Assembly: GCA_009380075.1 (NCBI GenBank)
Contig: WHSO01000005.1
Coordinates: 22,646-86,645 of the forward strand
From: Alphaproteobacteria bacterium
Lineage (GTDB): Bacteria; Pseudomonadota; Alphaproteobacteria; SMXQ01
DNA: 64,000 nt
Direction of reading: 5' to 3'
Part shown: piece by piece, positions 18,692 to 27,467 of the stretch
Layout of the letters: the number at the start of each line of letters is the position of its first letter
How positions within the stretch are numbered: position 1 is the stretch's first letter
The notes under the pieces: generated by a model
Told to the model about the DNA's origin: nothing
Database searches by the model: none
What the model saw: only the letters and a program-made list of their open reading frames with translations
Translations under genes and position numbers: made by a program

Positions 18692-19392
18692 GCGCCGCGC
18701 ACCGCCGTGCCGTGGTGCTGCTGTCGGGCGGGCTCGATTCCGCAACCGTGCTGGCGATGGTTCAGCGCGACGGGTTCGAGGCGTATTGCCTGTCCTTCCG
18801 CTACGGCCAGCGCCACGCGATCGAGCTCGATGCCGCCGAGGACGTCGCCCGGGCGCTCGGTGCCGCCCGCCACGTGGTTCAGCCCATCGACCTGCGCGCC
18901 TTCGGCGGTTCGTCCTTGACCGCCGACATCGACGTGCCCAAGGGCCGCGACGAGGCAGCGATGGCCTCCGGCATCCCGGTCACCTACGTGCCGGCGCGCA
19001 ACACCGTGTTCCTGGCGCTCGCGTTGGCCTGGGCCGAGGTGCTGGCGACGGGCGACATCTTCATCGGTGTCAACGCCCGCGACTACTCCGGCTATCCCGA
19101 CTGCCGGCCCGAATACATCCGGGCCTTCGAAACCATGGCCAACCTCGCCACCCGGGGCGCCGTGGAGGGCACCCTGCCGGTCCGCATCCACACGCCGCTG
19201 ATCGCCATGACCAAGGCGGATATCATCCGCACCGGCACCGCGCTCGGGGTGGATTACGCCCTGACCCAAAGTTGCTATGATCCGGACCCGGCGGGCCGTG
19301 CCTGCGGGGCGTGCGATTCCTGCACGCTGCGGCGCAAGGGCTTTGCCGAGGCCGGTGTCCCCGATCCCACCTTTTACCAGCAAAGGTCCTGA
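18688..19392 (+). CDS. queC: 7-cyano-7-deazaguanine synthase
   Basis: [16 protein letters not shown] (PP-loop), [36 protein letters not shown] zinc motif. Confidence 0.96.
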   Translation: MSAAHRRAVVLLSGGLDSATVLAMVQRDGFEAYCLSFRYGQRHAIELDAAEDVARALGAARHVVQPIDLRAFGGSSLTADIDVPKGRDEAAMASGIPVTYVPARNTVFLALALAWAEVLATGDIFIGVNARDYSGYPDCRPEYIRAFETMANLATRGAVEGTLPVRIHTPLIAMTKADIIRTGTALGVDYALTQSCYDPDPAGRACGACDSCTLRRKGFAEAGVPDPTFYQQRS

Positions 19393-19394
19393 CC

Positions 19395-19895
19395 ATGTCT
19401 GCGTTGTCCCGATATCGTTCGACCCTCGTCTATATCGCGCTGATCGTCGCGGTGAACTGGGGCTTCACCGTGGTGCCGCTGGTCAAGATGCCGGGGGGCG
19501 AGATGTGGCCGCCCCTGTCGCTGGCGGTGGGTTTCATTTTCGTGGTGCGCGACTTCGCCCAGCGCGAGATCGGCCATCGTGTGCTGTTCGCCATGCTGAT
19601 CGGCGCGGCGCTGTCCTATGTCATGGCTTCGCCCTATGTGGCGCTTGCCTCGGCGGCCGCATTCCTGGTCTCGGAATTGGCCGACTGGCTGGTCTATACC
19701 GTCACCCGGCGCCCGCTGTCGGAACGCATCCTTTATTCCAGCCTGCTCGGCACGCCGGTCGATTCGGTCGTGTTCCTGTGGGGCATCGGACACCTGTCGG
19801 TCACCGGCGTCGCCGCCATGACGGTGTCGAAGATGCTGGGCGCGCTGGTGGTGTGGTGGTTGATCCGCCGCCGGGAGACGGCTGCGGCAGCCTGA
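19395..19895 (+). CDS. VUT (DUF165/YhhQ-like) family transporter, putative queuosine-precursor transporter
   Basis: VVRDFAQREIGHRVLFAMLIGAALSY, SELADWLVYTVTRRPLSERILYSSLLGTPVDSVVFL; adjacent to queC. Confidence 0.88.
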   Translation: MSALSRYRSTLVYIALIVAVNWGFTVVPLVKMPGGEMWPPLSLAVGFIFVVRDFAQREIGHRVLFAMLIGAALSYVMASPYVALASAAAFLVSELADWLVYTVTRRPLSERILYSSLLGTPVDSVVFLWGIGHLSVTGVAAMTVSKMLGALVVWWLIRRRETAAAA

Positions 19896-19906
19896 CCCCT
19901 ATATCC

Positions 19907-20164
19907 CTATTGCCGCTCCGCGCGCGGCGCGGCCTGGTTGAGCCGGTCGAGGACGTAGAGCAGCACCGCGAAGAATGCGTAGATGTAGAAGAAGACGTTC
20001 ACGAATGGCACGACCGCGAGGATCGCCCAGGCCCATTGGGTGCGGCCCATGCGGCCCGCCACCAGATAGACGCCGATCGCGATCGGGATCGAAACCACGA
20101 TCAACCATAGAAATGCTGGGAATAACATCCCCCCGGAATCCCAGTCGTTCTCGTACATCATCAT
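19907..20164 (-). CDS. Small (85 aa) membrane protein, function unknown
   Basis: MMMYENDWDSGGMLFPAFLWLIVVSIPIAIGVYLVAGRMGRTQWAWAILAVVPFVNVFFYIYAFFAVLLYVLDRL; two hydrophobic segments; GAGGGGG upstream of ATG; 18 bp downstream of queF, same strand. Confidence 0.75.
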   Translation of the reverse strand: MMMYENDWDSGGMLFPAFLWLIVVSIPIAIGVYLVAGRMGRTQWAWAILAVVPFVNVFFYIYAFFAVLLYVLDRLNQAAPRAERQ

Positions 20165-20182
20165 TTCCCCCTCGTGTTGTGA

Positions 20183-20650
20183 TCAGCCACGCCCGCGGTA
20201 GGGGGGCATGCCAGGTTCTGGCAGGTGAATACCCTCGGGCGGGTCGCCCGACTGGTAGAACACGTCGATGGGAATGCCGCCGCGGGGATACCAGAAGCCG
20301 GAAATACGGAGCCAGCGCGGCGTCGCTGCCTCGGTCAGGCGCTTGGCGATGGTGAGCGTGGTCGATTCGTGGAACGCGCCGGTGTTGCGCCAGGACGCAA
20401 GGAAGAGCTTCAGCGACTTGCTTTCGACGCAGCGTTCGCCCGGCACGTAGTCGATGACGAAATGGGCGAAGTCGGGCTGGCCGGTGATCGGGCACAGGCA
20501 AGTGAACTCTGGGCAGGAAAAACGCACCAGATAGGGGGTGCCGGGATCCGGGTTGGCGAAGGTCTCAAGCGTCGCTTCGTCGGGACTGGCGGGTAGCGGC
20601 CTCGGCTGGCCGAGCTGGCGGAGGCCGGGCGGTTCGGGCGTATCACTCAT
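20183..20650 (-). CDS. queF: NADPH-dependent 7-cyano-7-deazaguanine reductase
   Basis: [50 protein letters not shown]. Confidence 0.96.
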   Translation of the reverse strand: MSDTPEPPGLRQLGQPRPLPASPDEATLETFANPDPGTPYLVRFSCPEFTCLCPITGQPDFAHFVIDYVPGERCVESKSLKLFLASWRNTGAFHESTTLTIAKRLTEAATPRWLRISGFWYPRGGIPIDVFYQSGDPPEGIHLPEPGMPPYRGRG

Positions 20651-20694
20651 GGCGGCATCTTACGGCGGCCCCGGGTTCAAGTCCATGCGGGGAC

Positions 20695-21828
20695 CTACAG
20701 TGGCTCGATGTCGCCGTGCGCGAGGTCCGCTTCCCAACGGTCGGCGGTTTCCGTGAATGTTCCCCCCTCGATCGCGGCGCGGAGGCCCGCCATCAGGTCC
20801 TGGTAGAAGGTGACGTTATGGGCCGTGAGCAGCATGCCTGCCAGCATTTCCTCGGCCCGGAACAGGTGATGCAGATAGGCGCGCGAGAACCGCACGCAAG
20901 CGGGGCAGCGGCATTCGGCATCGAGCGGCCGGGGATCGAGGGCGTGACGGGCGTTGCGCAGGTTGACCTCGCCCCGCTGGGTGAACCCCTTGGCGGTGCG
21001 GCCCGATCGCGTCGGCAGGACGCAGTCGAACATGTCCAGCCCGCGCGCGACGGAGCGGATCAGGTCCTGGGGCGTGCCCACCCCCATGAGGTAGCGTGGC
21101 CGGTCGGCGGGCAGGTGCGGGACCGTCGAGTCCAGCGTGGCGAGCATCCTGTTCTGGCCTTCGCCGACGGCGAGGCCGCCGACGGCGTAGCCGTCGAATC
21201 CGATGGCGCAGAGGGCACGGACCGATTCCTCGCGCAAGTCGGGATGGATGCCGCCCTGTACGATGCCGAACAGCCCGTAGCCCGGCCGCTCGCGGAACGC
21301 CTCGCGCGACCGCATCGCCCAGGCCATGGACAGGCGCATGGAGCGGGCCGCCTCCGCCTCCGTCGCCGGGAAGGCGGTGCATTCGTCGAGCACCATGGCC
21401 ACGTCGGCATCGAGCTGGTGCTGGATGTCCATCGCGCGCTCGGGCGTGAGCTCGTGCTCCGAACCGTCGAGGTGCGAGCGGAAGGTCACCCCCGCTTCAG
21501 TGATTTTGCGCAGCTTGGCCAGGCTCATCACCTGGAAGCCGCCGGAATCGGTCAGTATCGGACCCGGCCAATCCATGAAGCGGTGCAGCCCGCCCAGCGC
21601 CGCGATCGCTTCCGCCCCGGGGCGCAGCATCAGGTGATAGGTATTGGCGAGGATCATCTCGGCACCGGCGGCGCGCACGGCGTCCGGCGTCATTGCCTTG
21701 ACCGTGGCGCGGGTGCCTACCGGCATGAAGGCCGGCGTTTCCACCGTGCCGTGGGCGGTCGTGATGCGCCCGCGCCGGGCCGCGCCCGATGTGGCGAGAA
21801 GATCGAAGCGGAACCGGGACGCGCTCAT
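20695..21828 (-). CDS. tgt: tRNA-guanine transglycosylase
   Basis: [57 protein letters not shown]. Start at 21828 overlapping queA stop (ATGA). Confidence 0.97.
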   Translation of the reverse strand: MSASRFRFDLLATSGAARRGRITTAHGTVETPAFMPVGTRATVKAMTPDAVRAAGAEMILANTYHLMLRPGAEAIAALGGLHRFMDWPGPILTDSGGFQVMSLAKLRKITEAGVTFRSHLDGSEHELTPERAMDIQHQLDADVAMVLDECTAFPATEAEAARSMRLSMAWAMRSREAFRERPGYGLFGIVQGGIHPDLREESVRALCAIGFDGYAVGGLAVGEGQNRMLATLDSTVPHLPADRPRYLMGVGTPQDLIRSVARGLDMFDCVLPTRSGRTAKGFTQRGEVNLRNARHALDPRPLDAECRCPACVRFSRAYLHHLFRAEEMLAGMLLTAHNVTFYQDLMAGLRAAIEGGTFTETADRWEADLAHGDIEPL

Positions 21829-22895
21829 CGGTCGGTGACGCGAACGCCAGGCGCTGGATGCAGCAGGCAGCAATCGCCGTAGGAATAGAACCGGTAGCGC
21901 CGTGCCATGGCATGGGCATAGGCCACCTGCATCCGGTCGAGCCCGGCAAAGGCGGCGACCAGCATGAACAGGGTCGAGCGCGGCAGGTGGAAATTGGTCA
22001 GGAGAAGGTCCACGGCGCGGAAACGGTAGCCGGGCGTGATGAAGATGTCGGTGTCGCCGGCGAAGGCGCGGAGCCGGCCGTCTTCGCCGGCCGCCGCCTC
22101 CAGTAGCCGCAGCGCCGTGGTGCCGATGGCGACGACCCGACCGCCCCGCAGGCGTGCACGGTTGATGAACTCCGCGGTGAAGGCGTCGATCTCGCCCCAT
22201 TCGGCATGCATCCGGTGCTCCTTCACGTTCTCCGTCTTGACCGGCAGGAAGGTGCCCGCGCCGACATGCAGGGTCAGAGTTGCGCGCTCGATACCCCTGG
22301 CCAGCAGGCGCCGCAGCAGCCCTTCGGTGAAGTGAAACCCGGCGGTGGGCGCGGCGACGGCACCCGGCTTGGCCGCGAAGACGGTCTGATAATCGGCAAT
22401 ATCGCGTTCATCCGGCCCGTCGTCGCGCGGGATGTAGGGCGGTAACGGGGCCGATCCGTAGCGTTCCAGAGCCGCAAGGACCTCTGCTTCGGGGAGGGCG
22501 AACTCCAGTTCGACCTCGCCTTCCTCGCCCCTGGCGGCGACGTCGGCGGCGAATCCCTCGGCGAAGACGATCACGTCCCCCGCGCGCAGCTTGCGGGCGC
22601 CCTTGGCGAAGGCGTGCCAGCGCGATGGCGACAGCGGTTTGTGCAGGGTGATCTCGACCTTTGCGTCACCGCGGCGGCCCCTGAGACGGGCACGCACGAC
22701 GCGGGTGTCGTTGACCACGACCACGTCACCGGCGTGCAGAAGGTCGGGCAGGTCGGCGACGCGACAGTCGTTAAGTCCTTCTCCAAGGGTTTCGGCCTGC
22801 CGGACTTCGAGAAGCCGCGCCGCTTCGCGCGGCTCCATCGGCCGCGTTGCGATCAGGTCGCGCGGAAGATCGAAATCGAAATCAGCAAGCTTCAT
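21825..22895 (-). CDS. queA: S-adenosylmethionine:tRNA ribosyltransferase-isomerase
   Basis: [81 protein letters not shown]. Confidence 0.97.
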   Translation of the reverse strand: MKLADFDFDLPRDLIATRPMEPREAARLLEVRQAETLGEGLNDCRVADLPDLLHAGDVVVVNDTRVVRARLRGRRGDAKVEITLHKPLSPSRWHAFAKGARKLRAGDVIVFAEGFAADVAARGEEGEVELEFALPEAEVLAALERYGSAPLPPYIPRDDGPDERDIADYQTVFAAKPGAVAAPTAGFHFTEGLLRRLLARGIERATLTLHVGAGTFLPVKTENVKEHRMHAEWGEIDAFTAEFINRARLRGGRVVAIGTTALRLLEAAAGEDGRLRAFAGDTDIFITPGYRFRAVDLLLTNFHLPRSTLFMLVAAFAGLDRMQVAYAHAMARRYRFYSYGDCCLLHPAPGVRVTDR

Positions 22896-24070
22896 GATGC
22901 GACGCGTCTTCGTACTCGCGCGGTACGCTTCGGCTTCCCGGTGTTGCGGGCGAAGCCACCGCGCCATTCCATACGGACCGATTCATCGGGCTCGGTTGCC
23001 AAATGCAGCTCGGCGAGCGCGGCGAAGGCGTCCGGCGCGAGCAGGCGCGACAGGGCCCATACCGCCATGCCGCGCACGAGCGGCGAGGCGTCGCCGAGCA
23101 GGCCGGCGGCGCGGGACGCCAGCGCCACGTCGCCGGCGTTGCCGATGGCGATGAGGACGTTGCGAATGAAGCGGTCGCGGCCGATCCGCTTGATCGGCGA
23201 GCCGGAGAAGACACGGCGGAAACCGGCGTCGTCGAGGCCGGCGAGGTCGGCGAGCTTGGGCGCCGTCAGCTCGATCCGCGGCAGGAAGGCCAGTTCCCGG
23301 GTGCGGGCCGCGTATTTGTTCCACGGACAGACGGCGAGGCAGTCGTCGCAGCCATAGATGCGGTTGCCCATCGGCGCGCGGAATTCCTCGGCAATGGGAC
23401 CCTTGTGCTCAATGGTGAGGTAGGAGATGCAGCGCCGCGCATCGAGTTGGCCCGGCCCGGGAAATGCCGCCGTCGGGCAGGCGTCGAGGCAGGACCGGCA
23501 GGTGCCGCAATGGTCGGTCCCGGCCGCGTCGGGAGGCAGGTCGAGGGTAGTGAAGACTTCCCCCAGCAGCAGCCACGAGCCGTGCCGGCGCGACACCAGG
23601 TTGGTGTGCTTTCCCTGCCAGCCGAGTCCCGCCGCTTCCGCCGCGGGTTTTTCCATCACCGGGGCGGTATCGACGAAGACCTTGACCCCGGCGCCGGTGG
23701 ATTCGGCGATCCACCGCGCCAGTTGCTTGAGACGGGGCTTGATCACGTCGTGATAGTCGTGTCCCCGCGCGTAGGCGGCTATGGAGCCACGATCCGGCCG
23801 GGTGAGCAGCGCCAGGGGATCGCCCGGCGGCGCGTAACTGATGGCGAGCGCGATGACGGAACGGGCCTCGGGCCATAGGCCCGGCGGGCTTGCGCGCTCG
23901 TCCACCCGGCGCGCCATCCAGTCCATGCCGCCGTGGTGACCCGCACCCAGGTACGCGGCCAGGGCCTCGCGCCCGTCGGGCACCGTTCCCGCCGCGGCAA
24001 AGCCAACGGCGTCGAAGCCCAAGGCTTCCGCCCGTGCCCGGATGGCGGTCTTGATCTCGTCCGTGTCCAT
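22892..24070 (-). CDS. queG: Epoxyqueuosine reductase
   Basis: [67 protein letters not shown]: two 4Fe-4S motifs and the QueG signature. Confidence 0.97.
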   Translation of the reverse strand: MDTDEIKTAIRARAEALGFDAVGFAAAGTVPDGREALAAYLGAGHHGGMDWMARRVDERASPPGLWPEARSVIALAISYAPPGDPLALLTRPDRGSIAAYARGHDYHDVIKPRLKQLARWIAESTGAGVKVFVDTAPVMEKPAAEAAGLGWQGKHTNLVSRRHGSWLLLGEVFTTLDLPPDAAGTDHCGTCRSCLDACPTAAFPGPGQLDARRCISYLTIEHKGPIAEEFRAPMGNRIYGCDDCLAVCPWNKYAARTRELAFLPRIELTAPKLADLAGLDDAGFRRVFSGSPIKRIGRDRFIRNVLIAIGNAGDVALASRAAGLLGDASPLVRGMAVWALSRLLAPDAFAALAELHLATEPDESVRMEWRGGFARNTGKPKRTARVRRRVAS

Positions 24071-24247
24071 GCTGGTTGCTCGGTTTTTCCTGCCGGGGGC
24101 CTTACCTTAGCGGCTCCCGCGACCGGCGCAAGATGGCCCCTGGAAGGGCGCCATTGTTGGAATTCGAATGGTTCCGGCCTAGAATAGTTCGCAAGCTAAT
24201 GGTCCTCGTCGCACATCGGCAAGGGCCGGGACAAAGGCAGGGCCCCC

Positions 24248-24754
24248 ATGACCGACCAATTCGATCTGGTACCCGAAGCCGCCGCCGCGGCCGAGGCGGC
24301 CGCCAAGGGCAAGGACGTCGAGTTCCATTCGGAGACCAGCGTCGGCTACCTGCTGCGCGATACCTACCGCGTCTTCACCCGGGTCCTTCAGGCGCGTATC
24401 TCCACCCACGGCGTGACCATCGGCCAGTGGTATTTCCTGCGGGTGCTGTGGGACGAGGACGGGCTCACCCAGCGCGAACTGTCCCAGCGTGTCGGCATGA
24501 TGGAGCCGACCACGGTCACCGCCCTCAACGGCATGGAAAAACGCGGCTACGTCAGGCGCGTCCGCAACACGGACGACAAGCGCAAGGTCAACATCTACCT
24601 GACCGACCGCGGCCGTGCCCTTCGCAACATCCTGCTGCCGCACGCCATCGACGTGAACGTGCGCGCCGTGGCCGGCGTGCCGCTCGCCGACGTGGAGACG
24701 CTGCGTCGCACGCTCCATACGATGAAGCGCAACCTTTACGGCCTCGCCCCCTAG
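24248..24754 (+). CDS. MarR-family transcriptional regulator
   Basis: GQWYFLRVLWDEDGLTQRELSQRVGMMEPTTVTALNGMEKRGYVRRVRNTDDKRKVNIYLTDRGRAL. Confidence 0.93.
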   Translation: MTDQFDLVPEAAAAAEAAAKGKDVEFHSETSVGYLLRDTYRVFTRVLQARISTHGVTIGQWYFLRVLWDEDGLTQRELSQRVGMMEPTTVTALNGMEKRGYVRRVRNTDDKRKVNIYLTDRGRALRNILLPHAIDVNVRAVAGVPLADVETLRRTLHTMKRNLYGLAP

Positions 24755-24790
24755 GGACGGCCGTCAACACCCAAGGACAGGGAGAGACAT

Positions 24791-25585
24791 ATGGCGACCG
24801 CCGCAGCGGGCTCCAATACCGGTGCATCGATCACAAGCCTCCGCATCCAGCTCGCGGCGCTGACCCGCCTGCTGCACAAGGAAGGCATCCTGACGTATTC
24901 GGGTCACGCCAGCGTGCGCATCCCCGGCCGCGACGCGTTCATGATCCAGTCCATCAACGACAGCCGCGCCGGGATCAACCCGGAAGGCTTGCTGATCTGC
25001 GATTTCGCCTGCAAGGTGCTGGAAGGTCCGGCGGACCACCGGCCGCCGCTCGAATCCTACATTCATTCGGAAGTGCTGCGCGCGCGGCCCGACATCGATT
25101 GCGTCGTGCACACCCATTCGGACCTTGCCGCGATGTTCACGATGCTCGACGGCATCGAACTCGCCCTGATGAAAAGCCATGCCCAGCGTTGGGCGTCGGG
25201 GATTCCCACCCATCTCGATCCGACCCATATCAAGACCCCGAAGCAGGGCCGCGACCTGGCCCGGACCCTCGGCCCCCACCAGGGCGCGCTGATGCGCGCA
25301 CACGGTGGCGTTCTGGTTTCGGAAACCCTGCCGGCGCTGCTGGTCGATGCCGTCCATTTCGAGGAAAATGCCAAGGCCTATTACCAGGCGGCGACGGTCG
25401 GCAAGGTCAAGCCGCTGACGCGCGCCGAGCTCGACCTCATCGGCGCGGTCAACACCAACCGCGAGCAGCATTGCTACAAGCTGTGGAGCCATTATGTCGG
25501 CATGGGTTTCGACGACGGCACCCTGCCGCAGGACTGGAACGAGCATATCTGGGGCTCGGTCAACCCGAAGGCCGAGGCGACCTGA
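24791..25585 (+). CDS. Class II aldolase/adducin family protein
   Basis: TYSGHASVRIPGRDAFMIQ, PLESYIHSEVLRARPDIDCVVHTHSDLAA, AHGGVLVSETLPAL. Confidence 0.92.
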   Translation: MATAAAGSNTGASITSLRIQLAALTRLLHKEGILTYSGHASVRIPGRDAFMIQSINDSRAGINPEGLLICDFACKVLEGPADHRPPLESYIHSEVLRARPDIDCVVHTHSDLAAMFTMLDGIELALMKSHAQRWASGIPTHLDPTHIKTPKQGRDLARTLGPHQGALMRAHGGVLVSETLPALLVDAVHFEENAKAYYQAATVGKVKPLTRAELDLIGAVNTNREQHCYKLWSHYVGMGFDDGTLPQDWNEHIWGSVNPKAEAT

Positions 25586-25610
25586 TTACAAGGGATCACG
25601 GCCGGTGACC

Positions 25611-26450
25611 ATGGACATCCGCAAGCTGTCGGACGCGCTCGGCGCGGAAGTGAGGGGAATAGACCTGAACGAACCGCAGGAGGCCGCCACGGTCGAGGCG
25701 ATCCGCCGCGCCTTTGCCGAGAACCTCGTGTTGGTGGTGCGCGACCAGCGGGACCTGCAGCCCGAAGCGCAGGTCCGGTTCTGCGAGTTCTTCGGCCCTC
25801 TGGGCAAGCGGTCCCGTCCCGCCGACACGCGCCACGAAAAGTCCGACGAGCCGGCAGAGGTGATGTTCGTTTCCAACCGTCGGGAGAACGGCAGGTACGT
25901 CTACACCCTGCCGGAGGGCGAGATGATGTTCCATATCGACCAGTGCTATGTGGAAACCCCGGCCCGGGCGACCTCGCTCTACGCGATCACGGTGCCCGAA
26001 GAAGGCGGCGACACGCTGTTCGGCAATCTCTGTGCCGCCTACGACGCGCTGCCAGTCGACCTGCGGGCGCTTGTTGACAGCCATCGCGCCCTCAACGTCT
26101 TCACCTATGATTCCACGCAGCGTGACCAGGTCGGCAATCCGTCGAAACGCCGCGAGCACGTCCAGCCCATGGTCGTGCGCCATCCGGTGACCAGTCGCAA
26201 GGCGCTCTATGTCAACCGGCTGATGACGTGGTCGATCGAGGGACTCGACGCGCCTACGAACGAACAGGCGCTCGCGCGACTGTTCGATCACGAGGAACGC
26301 CCGGAATTCGTCTACCGGCACAAATGGCGGAAGGACGACCTCGTGATCTGGGATAACCAGTGCACCATTCACGCGCGGACGGACTTCGATCCCGGCAAGG
26401 ATCGCCATCTGCGCCGCTTTACCGTCGCGGGCGGGCCGCTCCGGACCTGA
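25611..26450 (+). CDS. TauD/TfdA-family Fe(II)/2-oxoglutarate dioxygenase (paralog A)
   Basis: GAEVRGIDLNEPQ, MMFHIDQCY (HxD), GGDTLFGNLCAAYDALP, VIWDNQCTIHARTDFD (distal His/Arg). Confidence 0.93.
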   Translation: MDIRKLSDALGAEVRGIDLNEPQEAATVEAIRRAFAENLVLVVRDQRDLQPEAQVRFCEFFGPLGKRSRPADTRHEKSDEPAEVMFVSNRRENGRYVYTLPEGEMMFHIDQCYVETPARATSLYAITVPEEGGDTLFGNLCAAYDALPVDLRALVDSHRALNVFTYDSTQRDQVGNPSKRREHVQPMVVRHPVTSRKALYVNRLMTWSIEGLDAPTNEQALARLFDHEERPEFVYRHKWRKDDLVIWDNQCTIHARTDFDPGKDRHLRRFTVAGGPLRT

Positions 26451-26498
26451 ACCCGTTCCGTATCACGTCTGTTCATCACCCTACAGGGAGAGCCCGCC

Positions 26499-27287
26499 AT
26501 GGCCGAAATCTCGCGCACCCGTCCGAGCCTGGACCTCACCGACCGCGTCGTTATCGTGACCGGGGGCGCAACCGGCATCGGCAAGGTCTATTCCACCCGG
26601 CTCGCCGAAGCAGGGGCGCGGGTGGTCATTGCCGACATCGTCGATGAGGCTAACCACGCACTTGCCAAGGAACTGACCGGGCGCGGCCTTCAGGCACTGG
26701 CCGGGACCACCGACGTCGCCGATCCGAAGATGACCGAGGCGCTGGCCAAGGCGACGGTGGACAAGTGGGGCCGCATCGATGGGCTGGTCAACAATGCGTC
26801 CCTCATGGCGGTGCTGGGACGCAAGCCGTGGACCGAGATCCCGCCCGACGAATGGGACCGCGTGATGCAGGTCAATACCAAGGGGCCGTTCCTGTGCGCG
26901 CTCGCGGTCTATCCGTACATGAAGGAACAGGGCGGGGGAAAGATCGTCAACATCGCGTCGTCGCGCGTATGGGAGGGCGGCAAGTGGCGCCTGCACTATT
27001 CGGCCTCCAAGGGTGCGGTACTGGTGTTCACCCGGGCGCTCGCCCGCGAGATCGGCGCCGACAACATCTGCGTCAACTCGATCTCGCCGGGCTTCACCCT
27101 GTCGGAAACCCAGGTCGCGACCTCGACCAACCAGCACATGGCGCTGCGCCAGGAATCGGACAAGTGCTTCAACCGCGACCAGATCCCCGACGACCTGGTC
27201 GGTGCCCTGATGTTCCTGCTGTCGGATGCGTCGAACTATATCACCGGCCAGTGTATCAACGTCGATGGCGGGCGCTCCATGCACTGA
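26499..27287 (+). CDS. SDR-family oxidoreductase
   Basis: VIVTGGATGIGKVYS, NNAS, YSASKGAVLVFTRALA, ITGQCINVDGGRSMH. Confidence 0.95.
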   Translation: MAEISRTRPSLDLTDRVVIVTGGATGIGKVYSTRLAEAGARVVIADIVDEANHALAKELTGRGLQALAGTTDVADPKMTEALAKATVDKWGRIDGLVNNASLMAVLGRKPWTEIPPDEWDRVMQVNTKGPFLCALAVYPYMKEQGGGKIVNIASSRVWEGGKWRLHYSASKGAVLVFTRALAREIGADNICVNSISPGFTLSETQVATSTNQHMALRQESDKCFNRDQIPDDLVGALMFLLSDASNYITGQCINVDGGRSMH

Positions 27288-27313
27288 GCGTGCCACTGAG
27301 CGCGGAGGCGCAG

Positions 27314-27418
27314 ATGCTTGAGCTCAAGATGTGGATCCGGGGGCACAAGACCCTGGCAGCGTTCATTATTTTCGCGCTGGTGCTGACCCTCGGCCTGCTC
27401 TTCAATCACGACCTGTAG
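27314..27418 (+). CDS. Putative 34-aa single-pass membrane peptide
   Basis: MLELKMWIRGHKTLAAFIIFALVLTLGLLFNHDL; GGAGG 6 nt upstream of ATG; directly downstream of SDR on the same strand. Confidence 0.55.
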   Translation: MLELKMWIRGHKTLAAFIIFALVLTLGLLFNHDL

Positions 27419-27467
27419 GGCTGAAGCCATAGGCCCCGCGTCGTCCCGGCGGTGCCGGGCAGCAGCT

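Noticed and set aside
19380-19400. PreQ1 riboswitch for queC/VUT
   Set aside because: Only 2 bp separate queC from VUT and queC overlaps the upstream gene; no room for an aptamer.
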